DNA of 64,000 bases. Source: Flavobacterium litorale (GTDB lineage: Bacteria; Bacteroidota; Bacteroidia; Flavobacteriales; Flavobacteriaceae). Location of the stretch: the NCBI RefSeq assembly GCF_019613795.1, contig NZ_CP080429.1, positions 2,606,501 to 2,670,500 of the forward strand. The letters are read 5' to 3'. The position numbers were made by a program, and so were the translations under genes. Below the pieces are notes generated by a model, which was not told where the DNA came from, did not search any database, and saw only the letters and a program-made list of their open reading frames with translations. Shown here one piece after another: positions 19,243-27,802 of the stretch. The stretch's first letter is position 1, and each line of letters begins with the position of its first letter.

Positions 19243-20148
19243 TTATCGTCTAGGATGGTAATTATCTATAATATTTTTGAGAAATTTTCTATCCATATGC
19301 ATGTAAATTTCGGTTGTTGTAATAGATTCATGCCCTAACATTAGCTGAATAGAGCGTAAATCGGCACCATTCTCTAATAAATGTGTAGCGAAGGAATGCC
19401 GAAATGTGTGCGGACTTATTGTTTTATTGAGTTCTGCTTGTTTTGCCAAATTTTTAATTATTGTAAATATCATCGCACGCGTTAAGCTTTTACCACGTCG
19501 GTTTAAAAATAACGTATCCTCGTAACCTTTTTGTATGGGTTGTAAAACCCTAACCTCATCTTTATATATTGTTATATATTTTTGCGTTAAATTATCTATG
19601 GGTACAAAACGTTGCTTATTTCCTTTTCCTGTAACTTTTATAAAACCTTCATCAAAAAACAAATCAGATATTTTAAGTTCTGTAAGTTCGGATACGCGAA
19701 GCCCGCAACTGTATAATGTTTCGAGTATAGCTTTATTTCGGTGACCTTGCTTATTTTTTGCAGATAAATCAATAGATCCTATAAGCATATCAATTTCATC
19801 AGTAGATAGCGTATCGGGCAGTTTACGCCCTATTTTAGGTACTTCTATTAATGCCAACGGGTTATCTTCTCTGTATCCTTCAAAAACAATGTAACTAAAA
19901 AAACTTTTAAGCCCTGATATGAGCCGTGCACGCGAACGCGGGTTTAATGTTTCTGCAATATGATATATAAATTGTTGTATTGTCTCTTCGGTTATTTTTT
20001 TAGGAGATACATCAATTTCATTTTCCTCTATATAGGCAACCAGTCGCTTTACATCGAAAAGATAATTGGTTACGGAGTTATCTGATAAGCCTCTTTCGAT
20101 TTTAAGATACGATTGATAATCGTTTATGTACTTTGTCCAGCTTTTCAT
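19243..20148 (-). CDS. xerD: Tyrosine recombinase XerD
   Basis: A 301-residue tyrosine recombinase: N-terminal SAM-like core-binding domain (INDYQSYLKIERGLSDNSV) and catalytic domain with Arg in LYSCGLRVSELTEL, HxxR in SPHTFRHSFATHLL, the second His in LMLGHESITTT and Tyr in TEIYMHMD. The length and lack of phage-integrase extensions fit chromosomal XerD, which resolves chromosome dimers at dif. Its usual flavobacterial neighbour aroQ is nearby, separated by a sugar kinase gene. Confidence 0.9.
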   Translation of the reverse strand: MKSWTKYINDYQSYLKIERGLSDNSVTNYLFDVKRLVAYIEENEIDVSPKKITEETIQQFIYHIAETLNPRSRARLISGLKSFFSYIVFEGYREDNPLALIEVPKIGRKLPDTLSTDEIDMLIGSIDLSAKNKQGHRNKAILETLYSCGLRVSELTELKISDLFFDEGFIKVTGKGNKQRFVPIDNLTQKYITIYKDEVRVLQPIQKGYEDTLFLNRRGKSLTRAMIFTIIKNLAKQAELNKTISPHTFRHSFATHLLENGADLRSIQLMLGHESITTTEIYMHMDRKFLKNIIDNYHPRR

Positions 20149-20159
20149 GAATTGTCATT

Positions 20160-21092
20160 TTATTGTTTAGACAACCATTGATACAATTGCTCGGCATCGG
20201 CAGTTTTAAATAACCCTGTACCAGGATTCATTGTTGCTGCAGAGCCGCAGGCTACTCCCATACGAACCATATCGACCAAAGTCCCTTTTTTAGATAATAC
20301 AGCCATCATGCCTGCTACCATACTATCGCCAGCACCCACTGTGCTTTTTTTGTGTACTGATGGCGCAGGTACATGCACCTGTTTGTTTTTAGTTACTAAA
20401 TAAGCTCCCTGCGCTCCCATAGATATTACAATAACCTCTGCCATACCTTTGTTAATGAGTTGTAATGCTGCATGGGTTGCCGTATCGTTATCCAAATACT
20501 CAATACCTGCCAAACGGCTAAGTTCGCCAATATTAGGTTTAAGTAAATAAACCCCTTCGTTAAGCGCTGCCTGTAATGCATTACCAGAGGTATCCATAAC
20601 TACCTTACTGCCTTTACTTTTTACCAATTGTACTATAGTTGTAATAAATGCAGAGGGTATACCTGGAGGCAAACTACCGCTTATTACCACAATTTCTGGA
20701 AAAGGGTGTATTACTGCTATTGCATTTTTTATAGCAACCCTGTCATCAGGAGTTACTGTTTTACCTGGCATACCAAAACGATACTGCTCATTGGTAAAAG
20801 TATCTACTACCACAAAATTTTCTCTGGTTTCGGCAACTATAGGTATTGGGAGTGTTTTTATGTTTTCTTGCTCCAAAAGCTCCTCTAACAAACTACCTGT
20901 ACGTCCACCTGTTGTAAATAAAGCTTTAGTATTTACTCCTAAACGTACCAAACCACGAGATACGTTAATACCGCCACCACCTGGTTCGTACTTAGGTGGA
21001 GCGCATCTTAGCTTTTTTTCGGGTTTTATATTGGCTACGCTACTGCTTTTATCAACAGTTGGGTTTAGGGTGATAGTAAGTATGGTGGACAT
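20160..21092 (-). CDS. PfkB-family hexose kinase (1-phosphofructokinase-like)
   Basis: A 310-residue ribokinase-fold protein: GGGGINVSRGLVRLG near the N-terminus, GSLPPG, and the C-terminal anion-hole motif VGAGDSMVAG with catalytic Asp. The start TLTLNPTVDKS-like (ILTITLNPTVDKSS) is that of 1-phosphofructokinase/tagatose-6-phosphate kinases. It phosphorylates a sugar phosphate; no PTS genes are adjacent to define the substrate. It lies 11 bp upstream of xerD on the same strand. Confidence 0.87.
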   Translation of the reverse strand: MSTILTITLNPTVDKSSSVANIKPEKKLRCAPPKYEPGGGGINVSRGLVRLGVNTKALFTTGGRTGSLLEELLEQENIKTLPIPIVAETRENFVVVDTFTNEQYRFGMPGKTVTPDDRVAIKNAIAVIHPFPEIVVISGSLPPGIPSAFITTIVQLVKSKGSKVVMDTSGNALQAALNEGVYLLKPNIGELSRLAGIEYLDNDTATHAALQLINKGMAEVIVISMGAQGAYLVTKNKQVHVPAPSVHKKSTVGAGDSMVAGMMAVLSKKGTLVDMVRMGVACGSAATMNPGTGLFKTADAEQLYQWLSKQ

Positions 21093-21270
21093 TTATAGTA
21101 TTTTTTGAAATATACTAATTTAGAATGATTATTAATTTTGTGTAATATTAAGGAATCTATCGCATTCAACAATGGTACATGTTGTAATTATATCTAAAAA
21201 ATAAATAAAAATTATAAAATGTAACTAACTGGTAATCTGATAGCTTAAAAGTAGTATAAAAATTCTTACA

Positions 21271-21687
21271 TTATGATTTATAAGACTGTATTGCGAGATT
21301 GTATCCGTTAAGACCGAAACCAATAACGACACCTACAGAAACTGGTGAAATATATGATTGATGCCTAAACGTTTCGCGTGAGAAGGTGTTGGATATATGT
21401 ACCTCTACTACTGGTGTGGTTATTGCTTTAATGGCATCGGCAATTGCTACGGATGTGTGTGTGTAGGCTCCTGCATTAAGTACTATACCATCGTAACTAA
21501 AACCTACTTGGTGAATTTTATCTATAATTTCGCCTTCAATATTGCTTTGATAGTACGAAAGTTCAACGCTGGGATGCTTTTCTTGTAAAAGCTCAAAGTA
21601 ATCGTTAAACGATTTATTACCATATATTTCTGGCTCTCTTTGTCCCAATAAGTTGAGATTTGGACCGTTAATGATGATGATTTTCAT
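21271..21687 (-). CDS. aroQ: Type II 3-dehydroquinate dehydratase
   Basis: A 138-residue AroQ with NGPNLNLLGQREPEIYG (catalytic Arg and Tyr), NAGAYTHTSVAIADAI and the VEVHISNTFSRE motif. It converts 3-dehydroquinate to 3-dehydroshikimate in the shikimate pathway as a dodecamer. It is a single gene with about 180 bp before the downstream kinase gene. Confidence 0.95.
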   Translation of the reverse strand: MKIIIINGPNLNLLGQREPEIYGNKSFNDYFELLQEKHPSVELSYYQSNIEGEIIDKIHQVGFSYDGIVLNAGAYTHTSVAIADAIKAITTPVVEVHISNTFSRETFRHQSYISPVSVGVVIGFGLNGYNLAIQSYKS

Positions 21688-21760
21688 ACATGTAAAATTA
21701 GGTAATCGTAAATTATTTTATAGCGTTATTACAATAATTTTAGGTTTTTTATTGGTATAA

Positions 21761-21786
21761 AAAAACCGACCTAGCTAGTAGGTCGG
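21761..21786 (-). terminator. Intrinsic terminator of the beta-barrel gene pair
   Basis: CCGACCTA / TAGGTCGG stem with a five-base loop followed on the minus strand by seven T residues, 28 bp after the stop of the barrel gene ending at 21814. Confidence 0.85.
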
Positions 21787-21813
21787 CATATATACATTTG
21801 AAATAGGTATTAA

Positions 21814-22347
21814 TTAAAAGAAGTAACCTACTGATAGCTGAAATACTGCATTTTGGGCATCAACATCATCAGCAATATCCGTAACACCAATAGTGTAACG
21901 CGCTTGTGCAAAAAGCCCACCCATTATTTTAAGCTCCACACCACCTGCGGCTGCCATATCAAAACTATTGGCCTCTAATGATTCTTCGGCTTCGTCTACT
22001 AAAAACGAGAATTGAGGTCCTGCCATTAAACTTAGTTTACTGGGTATTATATAATATTTTGCCATTACAGGTACTGATATATAACTTAAATCAACATCAG
22101 TTGTTCCCAATTCATTTTCAAATTTAGCACCTTGAGAAGAGAAAAGCCCTTCCCCTTGTATTGATAATACTGGGAGAACATTAAGCTCTAAAACAGCTCC
22201 TGCATGAAAGCTCGTGATTCCCTCAGAGTCAACATCGCCACTAAAGTTAGAAAAGTTAGCTCCGGCCTTTACACCAAAGTTTATTCCTTGCGCCTGTACT
22301 GCAAATGTACCTGCTAATGCAACTGCTAAAAATAATAGTTTTTTCAT
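21814..22347 (-). CDS. Small outer-membrane beta-barrel protein (PorT/OMP_b-brl family)
   Basis: A 177-residue protein with a signal peptide (MKKLLFLAVALAGTFAVQAQ) and alternating beta strands (GINFGVKAGANFSNF to C-terminal FQLSVGYFF with terminal Phe). It belongs to the porin-family/PorT-like barrels typical of Bacteroidota. Its function is unknown. It is the second gene of a tandem pair with a clear paralogue upstream, 21 bp away, and a third paralogue follows divergently at 23142. Confidence 0.8.
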   Translation of the reverse strand: MKKLLFLAVALAGTFAVQAQGINFGVKAGANFSNFSGDVDSEGITSFHAGAVLELNVLPVLSIQGEGLFSSQGAKFENELGTTDVDLSYISVPVMAKYYIIPSKLSLMAGPQFSFLVDEAEESLEANSFDMAAAGGVELKIMGGLFAQARYTIGVTDIADDVDAQNAVFQLSVGYFF

Positions 22348-22368
22348 ATCTAAAAATTTGGTTATTTA

Positions 22369-22896
22369 CTAAAACATGTAACAAAGAGATAATTGTAATA
22401 CCGAATTCTTGAGGTCAAAATCGTCTGATATTTCGCTTACTCCAGAAATATAACGTGCTTGAACAGAGAAACTATCTGCAAAGAAAAACTCTGCACCTCC
22501 TGCAAAACCAAAATCGTAGGTATTACTATTAAAACTATCAAAACTTTCTGACTCACTTATTAATATACTTGCCTGAGGCCCCCCGTGCAGATTAAAACTA
22601 TCAGTAAGATAAATTTTAGCCATTACAGGTACCGTTATATAATTAAGCTTGTAATTATTGTCATCGGCTTCCGCTCCTTGCACAGAGTATAGTAATTCGG
22701 GCTGTATGGTTAAGGATTGTAATAATCCTATTTCGGCAACCATACCTGCATGAAAACTAGTAAGCACATTAAAATCGTTAGCATCATTACCACTAAAATT
22801 AGCAAAATTTAGTCCTGCTTTAATACCAAAAGACTGTGCGTTTGTAGTAGCATAACTACCCATAATAATAAAAACAATAAGTAAAAGTTTTTTCAT
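22369..22896 (-). CDS. Small outer-membrane beta-barrel protein, paralogue
   Basis: 175 residues, signal peptide ending at TNAQ, core SFGIKAGLNFANFSG and ending LQLSLCYMF. It shares the strand pattern and motifs of its two neighbours (for example LxYITVPVMAKIYL), so the three arose by local duplication. It is the first gene of the leftward pair. Confidence 0.8.
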   Translation of the reverse strand: MKKLLLIVFIIMGSYATTNAQSFGIKAGLNFANFSGNDANDFNVLTSFHAGMVAEIGLLQSLTIQPELLYSVQGAEADDNNYKLNYITVPVMAKIYLTDSFNLHGGPQASILISESESFDSFNSNTYDFGFAGGAEFFFADSFSVQARYISGVSEISDDFDLKNSVLQLSLCYMF

Positions 22897-23103
22897 ACTG
22901 TATAAGTTTGTGTTATAATTATATTCGGCAAAAATAATATATTTTATAACACTTTTTTGTTATAGAAAAGCTAAACTAAAAAATAATCGGAGTCATAATT
23001 CGATACACATTTTTTAAAACTAGAGGGGATAATTGTTAACATTGTAATGATAATGAATTAAAACAAGGCTAATATTAATTATTTAATAAATGAAAAAATA
23101 AAT

Positions 23104-23111
23104 TACATTTG
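23104..23111 (+). promoter_or_regulatory. -7 promoter motif of the third barrel gene
   Basis: TACATTTG matches TAnnTTTG and lies 30 bp before the ATG at 23142. The leftward barrel pair starts 245 bp away in the opposite direction, so this intergenic stretch is a divergent promoter region. Confidence 0.5.
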
Positions 23112-23141
23112 TAAAAACATAACAACAAATAACTTACAAAC

Positions 23142-23711
23142 ATGAAAAAAATTTTATTATCTGCTGTAGCTGTAATAGCTTTAGGTGTTACAGCACAGGC
23201 ACAAGAAATTAAATTTGGTGTAAAAGCTGGTTTAAACATTGCTGATTTAGGTGGCGATGCTGAAACCAATGGTTCTAGAACTGGTTTACACATTGGTGGT
23301 TTAGCTGAGTTTAAACTTACCGAAACATTCTCTGTTCAGCCAGAATTAGTATACTCTATGCAAGGAGCAAAATCTGATAACGGAGTAGGTGGTGAATTTG
23401 ACCTTAACTTGGATTATATTAACGTACCAATTATGGCGAAGTACTACGTTATGGAAGGTTTAAGTATTGAAGCTGGACCTCAAATTGGTTTCTTGATGGG
23501 TGCTGAATTTGATGGCAACGATGTAAAAGACAACTACAAAAGTATAGACTTTGGTTTAGGCGGTGGTGTAGCTTATGATTTGCCAATGGGCGTATTTTTC
23601 CAAGCAAGATACTATGCAGGCATGTCGAGCATTACAGAAGACATTGAAGGTGTAGAAACTGTTGATACTATGAATAATGTAATTTCGCTTTCTGTAGGAT
23701 ACAAATTCTAA
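23142..23711 (+). CDS. Small outer-membrane beta-barrel protein, paralogue
   Basis: 189 residues with a signal peptide ending at TAQAQ, core EIKFGVKAGLNIADLGG, a conserved LDYINVPIMAKYYV strand and terminal VISLSVGYKF. It is the third member of the local barrel family and diverges from the other two. Its clean promoter and terminator suggest independent expression. Confidence 0.82.
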   Translation: MKKILLSAVAVIALGVTAQAQEIKFGVKAGLNIADLGGDAETNGSRTGLHIGGLAEFKLTETFSVQPELVYSMQGAKSDNGVGGEFDLNLDYINVPIMAKYYVMEGLSIEAGPQIGFLMGAEFDGNDVKDNYKSIDFGLGGGVAYDLPMGVFFQARYYAGMSSITEDIEGVETVDTMNNVISLSVGYKF

Positions 23712-23730
23712 ATAAACTTTTATTATTACC

Positions 23731-23763
23731 AAAGCCTGTATTATATTTATACAGGCTTTTTTT
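23731..23763 (+). terminator. Intrinsic terminator of the third barrel gene
   Basis: AAAGCCTGTA / TACAGGCTTT stem, A/T loop, then a T-tract, 20 bp after the stop codon. Confidence 0.85.
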
Positions 23764-23804
23764 ATGCGCTATTATTATGTTAATTCAACTGTAACTATAA
23801 CACT

Positions 23805-24314
23805 ATGCCAAGACCGACATCTAAAACTACATTGCTGGAATTAAGTAGTGAAAACTTTAATAAATTAAACGACTTTATTAACCAGTTAAGCATTGAAGAA
23901 CAGAACAAAGAATTTCCTGAAGGTACCATGAACAGGAATATTAGGGATATTTTAATGCATTTACACCATTGGCACCTAATGGTGCAAGATTGGTACAAAG
24001 TAGGTATGGCTGGTAACAAGCCTGATATGCCTGCAAAAGGATATACTTGGAAAACTACTCCCGATTTGAATAGGTGGATTTTGGAGCAGTACCAAAACAC
24101 AAGCCTTAAAGAAGCTAAAAAGTACCTAAACAAAAGTTTTGAGCAAATACAACATATTATTGAAAAGCATACTGATGAAGAGCTTTTTGAGAAAAAACGC
24201 TACAAATGGACAGGGAGTACATCGCTTGGATCATATTTAGTATCGGCAACATCCAGTCATTACGACTGGGCTTTAAAACTAATTAAAAAGGCTAAAAAAA
24301 CCAGAAAGAAATAA
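23805..24314 (+). CDS. ClbS/DfsB-family four-helix protein
   Basis: A 169-residue helical protein starting MPRPTSKTTLLELS, with NIRDILMHLHHWHLMVQDWY and a C-terminal SATSSHYDWALKLI. This is the ClbS/DfsB (DUF1706) pattern of DinB-like four-helix bundles. Named members include ClbS, a colibactin-resistance hydrolase, but most family members have no known role. It is followed 15 bp later by a thioredoxin-fold gene, probably on the same transcript. Confidence 0.8.
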   Translation: MPRPTSKTTLLELSSENFNKLNDFINQLSIEEQNKEFPEGTMNRNIRDILMHLHHWHLMVQDWYKVGMAGNKPDMPAKGYTWKTTPDLNRWILEQYQNTSLKEAKKYLNKSFEQIQHIIEKHTDEELFEKKRYKWTGSTSLGSYLVSATSSHYDWALKLIKKAKKTRKK

Positions 24315-24329
24315 TATAAAGAAGATGAT

Positions 24330-24884
24330 ATGGCATTAACAGAATCAAACATGATGGCATTGGGAACAACGGCACCTAACTTTGCGTTGCCCGATACGAT
24401 ATCGGGTAAAATACTCTCGTTACACCAACTCCATTCGGAAATTGCAACGGTTGTTGTTTTTATATGCAACCATTGCCCTTTTGTACACCATATAAATAAA
24501 AAATTGGTTGATGTAGCCACCACTTACCAAGCCAAAGGCATTCAGTTTATTGCCATAAGTAGTAACGATAGTTCAACCCATCCGCAAGATGCACCAGAAC
24601 ACATGGCGCGTGTAGCAAAAGAAGAAGACTATCCGTTCCCTTATTTATACGATGAAACACAAAACGTAGCTAAAGCCTACCAAGCAGCATGTACACCTGA
24701 CTTTTTTGTTTTTGATGGCGATTTAAAATGTGCATACAGAGGTCGTTTTGATGAAACTCGACCAAATATGGGGCAACCTACAGGTAATGATTTATCGAAT
24801 GCTTTGGATGCCATTATTGCAGGAAAACCAGTAAGCACAGACCAAAAACCTAGTATGGGTTGTAACATTAAATGGAAAAAATAA
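24330..24884 (+). CDS. Thioredoxin-fold (redoxin family) protein
   Basis: A 184-residue AhpC/TSA-type redoxin: GTTAPNFALPDTISGK, the active-site region VVVFICNHCPFVHHI with two cysteines (CNHC), IAISSNDSSTHPQDAPEHM, and a cis-Pro-type ACTPDFFVFDGD. It lacks a signal peptide and so acts in the cytosol. The CxxC suggests thiol oxidoreductase rather than peroxiredoxin chemistry. It is the last gene before the toxin locus. Confidence 0.87.
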   Translation: MALTESNMMALGTTAPNFALPDTISGKILSLHQLHSEIATVVVFICNHCPFVHHINKKLVDVATTYQAKGIQFIAISSNDSSTHPQDAPEHMARVAKEEDYPFPYLYDETQNVAKAYQAACTPDFFVFDGDLKCAYRGRFDETRPNMGQPTGNDLSNALDAIIAGKPVSTDQKPSMGCNIKWKK

Positions 24885-25000
24885 AGATATTTTATTTTAC
24901 ATTTTAACGAAACCAAAAAAATACCTTAATAATTGGGTAGTGCTTTTTTGATGCGTTTTTTCTCCACATCACTTATAGGGTCTCCTTAGCAAAAGCGTTT

Positions 25001-25534
25001 TTAAATTAGTGTTGGGTCAACTAAATTTATAGGATTTTGGTAACAATACCCATAGGCATCTCTGGTTTTTTCTACTAATGAATCGACACTTACAAATATA
25101 CTCAATTTCGGGTCGTAGTAACGAGCGGAGTAGTAATAATTTCCTGTTTCTTCGCCAAACTCTTTACCGTTAAACTTAAAAGGGCTGTTGTGTGAGTTAC
25201 TATGTTCATCTATTAAGGTTTCGCCAGACGGCAATTATTCCATGTGTTGGGTTATTTCTGCTGAACCATTAGTAATATAACTACTGCTACCTAAATGGTC
25301 GGGGTGAAAGTAGTGGGTATGTAATTCTAAACCATATGTATCGTGGTCGTCTGGCGCAACAAGGTTACTTTTATCAATATCAGGTTTGTATGCTTGATAA
25401 GCATAATTTTCAACTCTTGTTTTCCTGTACAACTTACAAATATATATCTGGTTACCTGATCTTGTTTTTCCATATTTTATCATGTTACTAATTTTACCAA
25501 CACATCTGTAACACCAAGTCTGGTTTAAAGCCAT
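25001..25534 (-). pseudogene. Broken terminal RHS tip fused to an IS1-like zinc ribbon (tip 6)
   Basis: Reading left from 25534: an IS1 InsA-like N-terminus (TWCYRCVGKISNMIKYGKTR, with the last zinc cysteine changed to Tyr, CKLYRKT), joined in frame to the conserved RHS segment (LELHTHYFHPDHLGSSSYI). A stop codon replaces the Tyr of MEYLPFGETL at 25235. The second half continues FGETLIDEHSNSHN to NLVDPTLI and ends exactly where a toxin domain should begin. Two inactivating lesions plus the loss of any warhead make it a dead cassette at the far end of the tip array. Confidence 0.85.
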
Positions 25535-25672
25535 TTTTTTCGATTTAAGACATGATAAAATAAAAAAACAACCCGAAGGTTGTTTTAGCTTAGTTGTAAT
25601 ATTACTGTAAATACCTGATTATCTGTATATGTTAGATAGAATTATTAACCATCAACACGTCTGATACATTAC
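25300..25672. repeat. Long direct repeat, copy 1 (IS1-like fragment plus flank)
   Basis: This stretch is repeated at about 30470-30834 with roughly 90% identity by eye, including the zinc-ribbon fragment, a CAACCcgaaGGTTG hairpin (25567-25584; 30727-30744) and A/T-rich flank ending GATACATTACC. The shared end marks the edge of the mobile or duplicated unit. Confidence 0.7.
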
Positions 25673-25717
25673 CTAATACTTATGTTATTAAATAATTCGA
25701 ATCATTATCCTTCTAAA

Positions 25718-26167
25718 TTATAATGTTTTATATAGTTCTGGATGCTTATTTTTCCAATAACGATGGAATTTAAGAACATTCTTATTGTACTTATCTTCCG
25801 AAAAAAAATAATCCAATAAATGTAAATGACTGTAAATGGCATTTGAAATATGATTTAATTGCTTTTTATAACATTCTTCAATTTCTTTTTCTTTCCGAAA
25901 AAACTCTGATTTAGGTGTATTAGAATCACTTTGATTTAGGAAGCCTGCTAAATTGAAAAAATTAATTTTATTATCTAGGTCATTAATAGAATATACAGTA
26001 GGATAAAATTCACGGTTATATTTCTCTATCCTAATTACATAGTTTTCAGATGCATATTCTACCAAATATGATTCATCACTTATCATTTCATTTTTTACAT
26101 TAAAATTAAACTTGGTTATAAGTGCCCCAAAAAAAGCATCAGTATATTTTTTGATAATCGTATTCAT
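25718..26167 (-). CDS. Candidate immunity protein for tip 5, cytoplasmic
   Basis: 149 residues, no signal peptide and no membrane segment; a mixed alpha/beta protein rich in Asn and Tyr, not recognised. It starts 12 bp after the stop of the RHS tip 5 gene, the position of an immunity gene in every cassette of this locus. It is the only one of six candidates here without a lipoprotein signal, so its cognate toxin presumably acts in the cytosol. The immunity function is inferred from position only. Confidence 0.6.
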   Translation of the reverse strand: MNTIIKKYTDAFFGALITKFNFNVKNEMISDESYLVEYASENYVIRIEKYNREFYPTVYSINDLDNKINFFNLAGFLNQSDSNTPKSEFFRKEKEIEECYKKQLNHISNAIYSHLHLLDYFFSEDKYNKNVLKFHRYWKNKHPELYKTL

Positions 26168-26179
26168 AATATTAAAAAA

Positions 26180-27157
26180 TCATTGCTTAACTAATTTAGT
26201 AAAATTTTTGTCCCAAGAATACCCGTGTCGCTGCAAATATCTAATTTCTTGTGCAAGAACGGAGCTTGGGTCAAGTCTTGCAGGATTATATTTTCCAGAA
26301 AATATAACGTCATCACCTCTTTTGACTACACCTTGTAAAAACTCGATATTTTTCCGCATTGTCCAAGCATCATCCGTAACATCCAAAAAGTTCGCTCCAA
26401 TTTTCTTGGCAAATTCTCGATAATTAGCTCTTGGTCCAATTACACTAAGACCTCTAGCTAATTTACCAGTCTGAGCCAACATTCCAACAACCATTCCTTC
26501 AAAAGGAATTAAAGAGGTCACGTAACTGACCGCCGTTTCTCTAGCGCTCTTGGTACGGTATTCATCAGAAGTCCAAAAATCTACTGCAGCATTTTCAACA
26601 ACATCTAACGTATTATAACCGTAATTTATATCGTCAAGCTTTATACCAGCTTTATGCATATCCAAACCAGCTTCTTTACCTTGAAATATTTCAGTCGCAT
26701 ACTTACCCCCTTCATCCATGATCATATACATCTGCTCATTCTTGCCGTCCTTAATTCTTTTCCATAACTGGGCTCTGTAAGTACCATCATGATTTTTAAA
26801 GACCATAAATATATCCGTAGGAGGTTGGGGATCCTCTGCATTCATTCCTGTAGGGTCAACCAAATTGATGGGGTTGTTATAAGTATATCCGTAAGTATCA
26901 AATGTTTCTTCAACAAGCGGGTCAACGGATATAAAGATACTCATTTTAGGATCATAATAACGAGCGGAATAATAATAATAATAATAATAATAATTACCCG
27001 TCTCTTCGTCAAATTCTTTTCCGTTGAACTTGAATGGCGTATTGTGGGAGTTATTATGTTCGTCAACCAGCGGTTCTCCAAACGGTAAGTAGTTCATGTG
27101 TTGGGTAAAAACGAGAAAGGTGTACATAACTGTACACCTTTCTAAAATACTATTCAA
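26180..27157 (-). CDS. Displaced RHS tip 5 with unrecognised C-terminal toxin
   Basis: The RHS part is short: it begins inside the conserved block at about QHMNYLPFGEPL and runs to NPINLVDPTGM, so the HYFHPDHLGSS segment is missing and replaced by terminator sequence. NYYYSARYYDP is expanded to eight Tyr by an ATA/TAA-type triplet run near 26970-26996. After DPTG come ~220 residues: a pre-toxin-like hydrophobic stretch (SLIPFEGMVVGMLAQTG) and a charged C-terminus (ANYREFAKKIGANF to KNFTKLVKQ). No metallopeptidase motif is seen; a nuclease is possible but not shown. Probably a silent cassette. Confidence 0.65.
   Translation of the reverse strand: MNSILERCTVMYTFLVFTQHMNYLPFGEPLVDEHNNSHNTPFKFNGKEFDEETGNYYYYYYYYSARYYDPKMSIFISVDPLVEETFDTYGYTYNNPINLVDPTGMNAEDPQPPTDIFMVFKNHDGTYRAQLWKRIKDGKNEQMYMIMDEGGKYATEIFQGKEAGLDMHKAGIKLDDINYGYNTLDVVENAAVDFWTSDEYRTKSARETAVSYVTSLIPFEGMVVGMLAQTGKLARGLSVIGPRANYREFAKKIGANFLDVTDDAWTMRKNIEFLQGVVKRGDDVIFSGKYNPARLDPSSVLAQEIRYLQRHGYSWDKNFTKLVKQ
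27114..27143 (-). terminator. Terminator at the start of tip 5
   Basis: A perfect 13-bp inverted repeat AGAAAGGTGTACA / TGTACACCTTTCT with a four-base loop. It lies just after the immunity gene of cassette 4 and inside the apparent 5' end of tip 5, which argues that tip 5 is not read from an upstream promoter. Confidence 0.75.
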
Positions 27158-27270
27158 TTTTTAGTATTTTAATTTTCAAAAATTTAAACCAAATATTTTG
27201 TTATTAACTAATTTGAACTATTTTTTTTTCAAAAATCTCAAAATAAAAAAGTTATAAAGCAAATATTAAT

Positions 27271-27801
27271 TCAATAAATATCAGATGTTTTCATTATATA
27301 GTAAAAGCCTCCATAACCATCAAACACACCTAGATAATTATTTAAAAAACAGTAGTAAAATATAGACCTCCTTTTTTTATTAAATTCTCTTTTCAATCTG
27401 TATGACTTATTATCTCTTTCAAAATATTTTTCAATAAAATTTGAAAAATTTACTTTTTGATAGTATATCATCACTTCTTTATCAATGTAAAAGCAATCTA
27501 TAATATCATTTACATTAATAAAGTTTTGTTTTTGATGTAAAGCACGTTTTAAAAAGTCTTCGAAACTTTCATCGACTGTATTACTATCATTATACATATA
27601 TTGCAACTGTTTAACATTAATTTCTGAAATTTGCTCTTTCTCACATTGCACATAGAAGAAGTACATATCATATTGAGAGGGAAGGCTAGAATTTTCTGTG
27701 GCAATTCTATGAATTAATTTTTCATCAAACTTTCCACCTTTTTTGCTTTTACAGAAGCAAAAAAGTAAACTAAAAACAATTAAAACACTTATTTTTTTCA
27801 T
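27271..27801 (-). CDS. Candidate immunity lipoprotein for tip 4
   Basis: 176 residues with a lipoprotein signal (MKKISVLIVFSLLFCFC, lipobox FCFC-K), then a charged, Tyr-rich domain without recognised motifs. It starts directly after the stop of tip 4 (27803), so the two are coupled. By position it should neutralise the HExxH metallopeptidase-like toxin of tip 4, in the periplasm or on the outer membrane. Confidence 0.6.
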   Translation of the reverse strand: MKKISVLIVFSLLFCFCKSKKGGKFDEKLIHRIATENSSLPSQYDMYFFYVQCEKEQISEINVKQLQYMYNDSNTVDESFEDFLKRALHQKQNFINVNDIIDCFYIDKEVMIYYQKVNFSNFIEKYFERDNKSYRLKREFNKKRRSIFYYCFLNNYLGVFDGYGGFYYIMKTSDIY

Positions 27802-27802
27802 C

